From assembly GCF_000350225.1 (NCBI RefSeq), contig NW_005179088.1, forward strand, positions 110,628 to 174,627: 64,000 nt of DNA, in the 5' to 3' direction. This document shows positions 63,997 to 64,000 of this stretch, piece by piece (positions within the stretch are counted from its first letter, which is position 1; every line of letters starts with the position of its first letter). The notes under the pieces were generated by a model. It had not been told where the DNA came from. It saw only the letters and a list, made by a program, of their open reading frames with translations, and made no database searches. The position numbers and the translations under genes are program-made. Origin of the DNA: Chondrus crispus (Eukaryota; Rhodophyta; Florideophyceae; Gigartinales; Gigartinaceae).

Positions 63997-64000
63997 TATA

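Noticed and set aside
1-64000. CRISPR arrays, operons, bacterial-type promoters or ribosome-binding sites
   Set aside because: None seen; the gene content and LTR elements are eukaryotic.

Overview
The window looks like nuclear DNA of a red alga, most probably an intron-poor, retrotransposon-rich florideophyte such as Chondrus. This is inference from style: long uninterrupted genes (1578 and 981 codons) sit as islands in long non-coding DNA full of LTR elements, and the recognisable genes are eukaryotic (secreted malectin/PKD/IPT protein, transportin, bZIP, uridine kinase-UPRT, mitochondrial carrier, a captured HGH1 fragment). No decisive species marker is present.

Layout. 1-1206: fragment of an antisense ORF family. 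1207-16450: a 15.2 kb Ty3/gypsy chromodomain-type LTR retrotransposon read on the minus strand. It has gag, protease, RT, RNase H, integrase and chromodomain, all broken by defined lesions, plus a 650-codon plus-strand ORF between integrase and 3' LTR. 16451-17511: relic of a related element. 17817-20120: a J-domain-like charged ORF, an in-frame TAG, a zinc-finger stub and the RNase H end of a Ty1/copia element. 23302-28038: a secreted multidomain sugar-binding protein. 28277-29956: an orphan 559-codon ORF. 31146-34091: a transportin-3/importin-13-like receptor. 38230-38739: a TA-flanked non-autonomous DNA transposon. 39421-43697: a second, 4.3 kb gypsy element with perfect CACAT target duplications. 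Past its truncated RT it carries a minus-strand ORF that begins with a histone H3 N-terminal tail. 46458-47174: a bZIP factor. 47175-58662: 11.5 kb with no convincing gene. 58663-60171: uridine kinase-UPRT. 60958-62434: a PIF/Harbinger-like element that has captured an HGH1 (FAM203) fragment. Its TTA target duplication coincides with the stop codon of the next gene. 62435-63467: a mitochondrial carrier resembling the S-adenosylmethionine carrier, with a one-base frameshift. The window ends in a long inverted repeat.

The host genes do not form an evident pathway; they look like unrelated housekeeping and surface genes separated by mobile DNA. The most unusual content is in the mobile elements: both gypsy elements carry an extra ORF antisense to gag-pol just before the 3' LTR, and in the smaller one that ORF encodes a 28-residue H3 tail look-alike in which K4, K9 and K27 are replaced while K14, K18 and K23 remain. 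All assignments are from reading the sequence; no database search was run.
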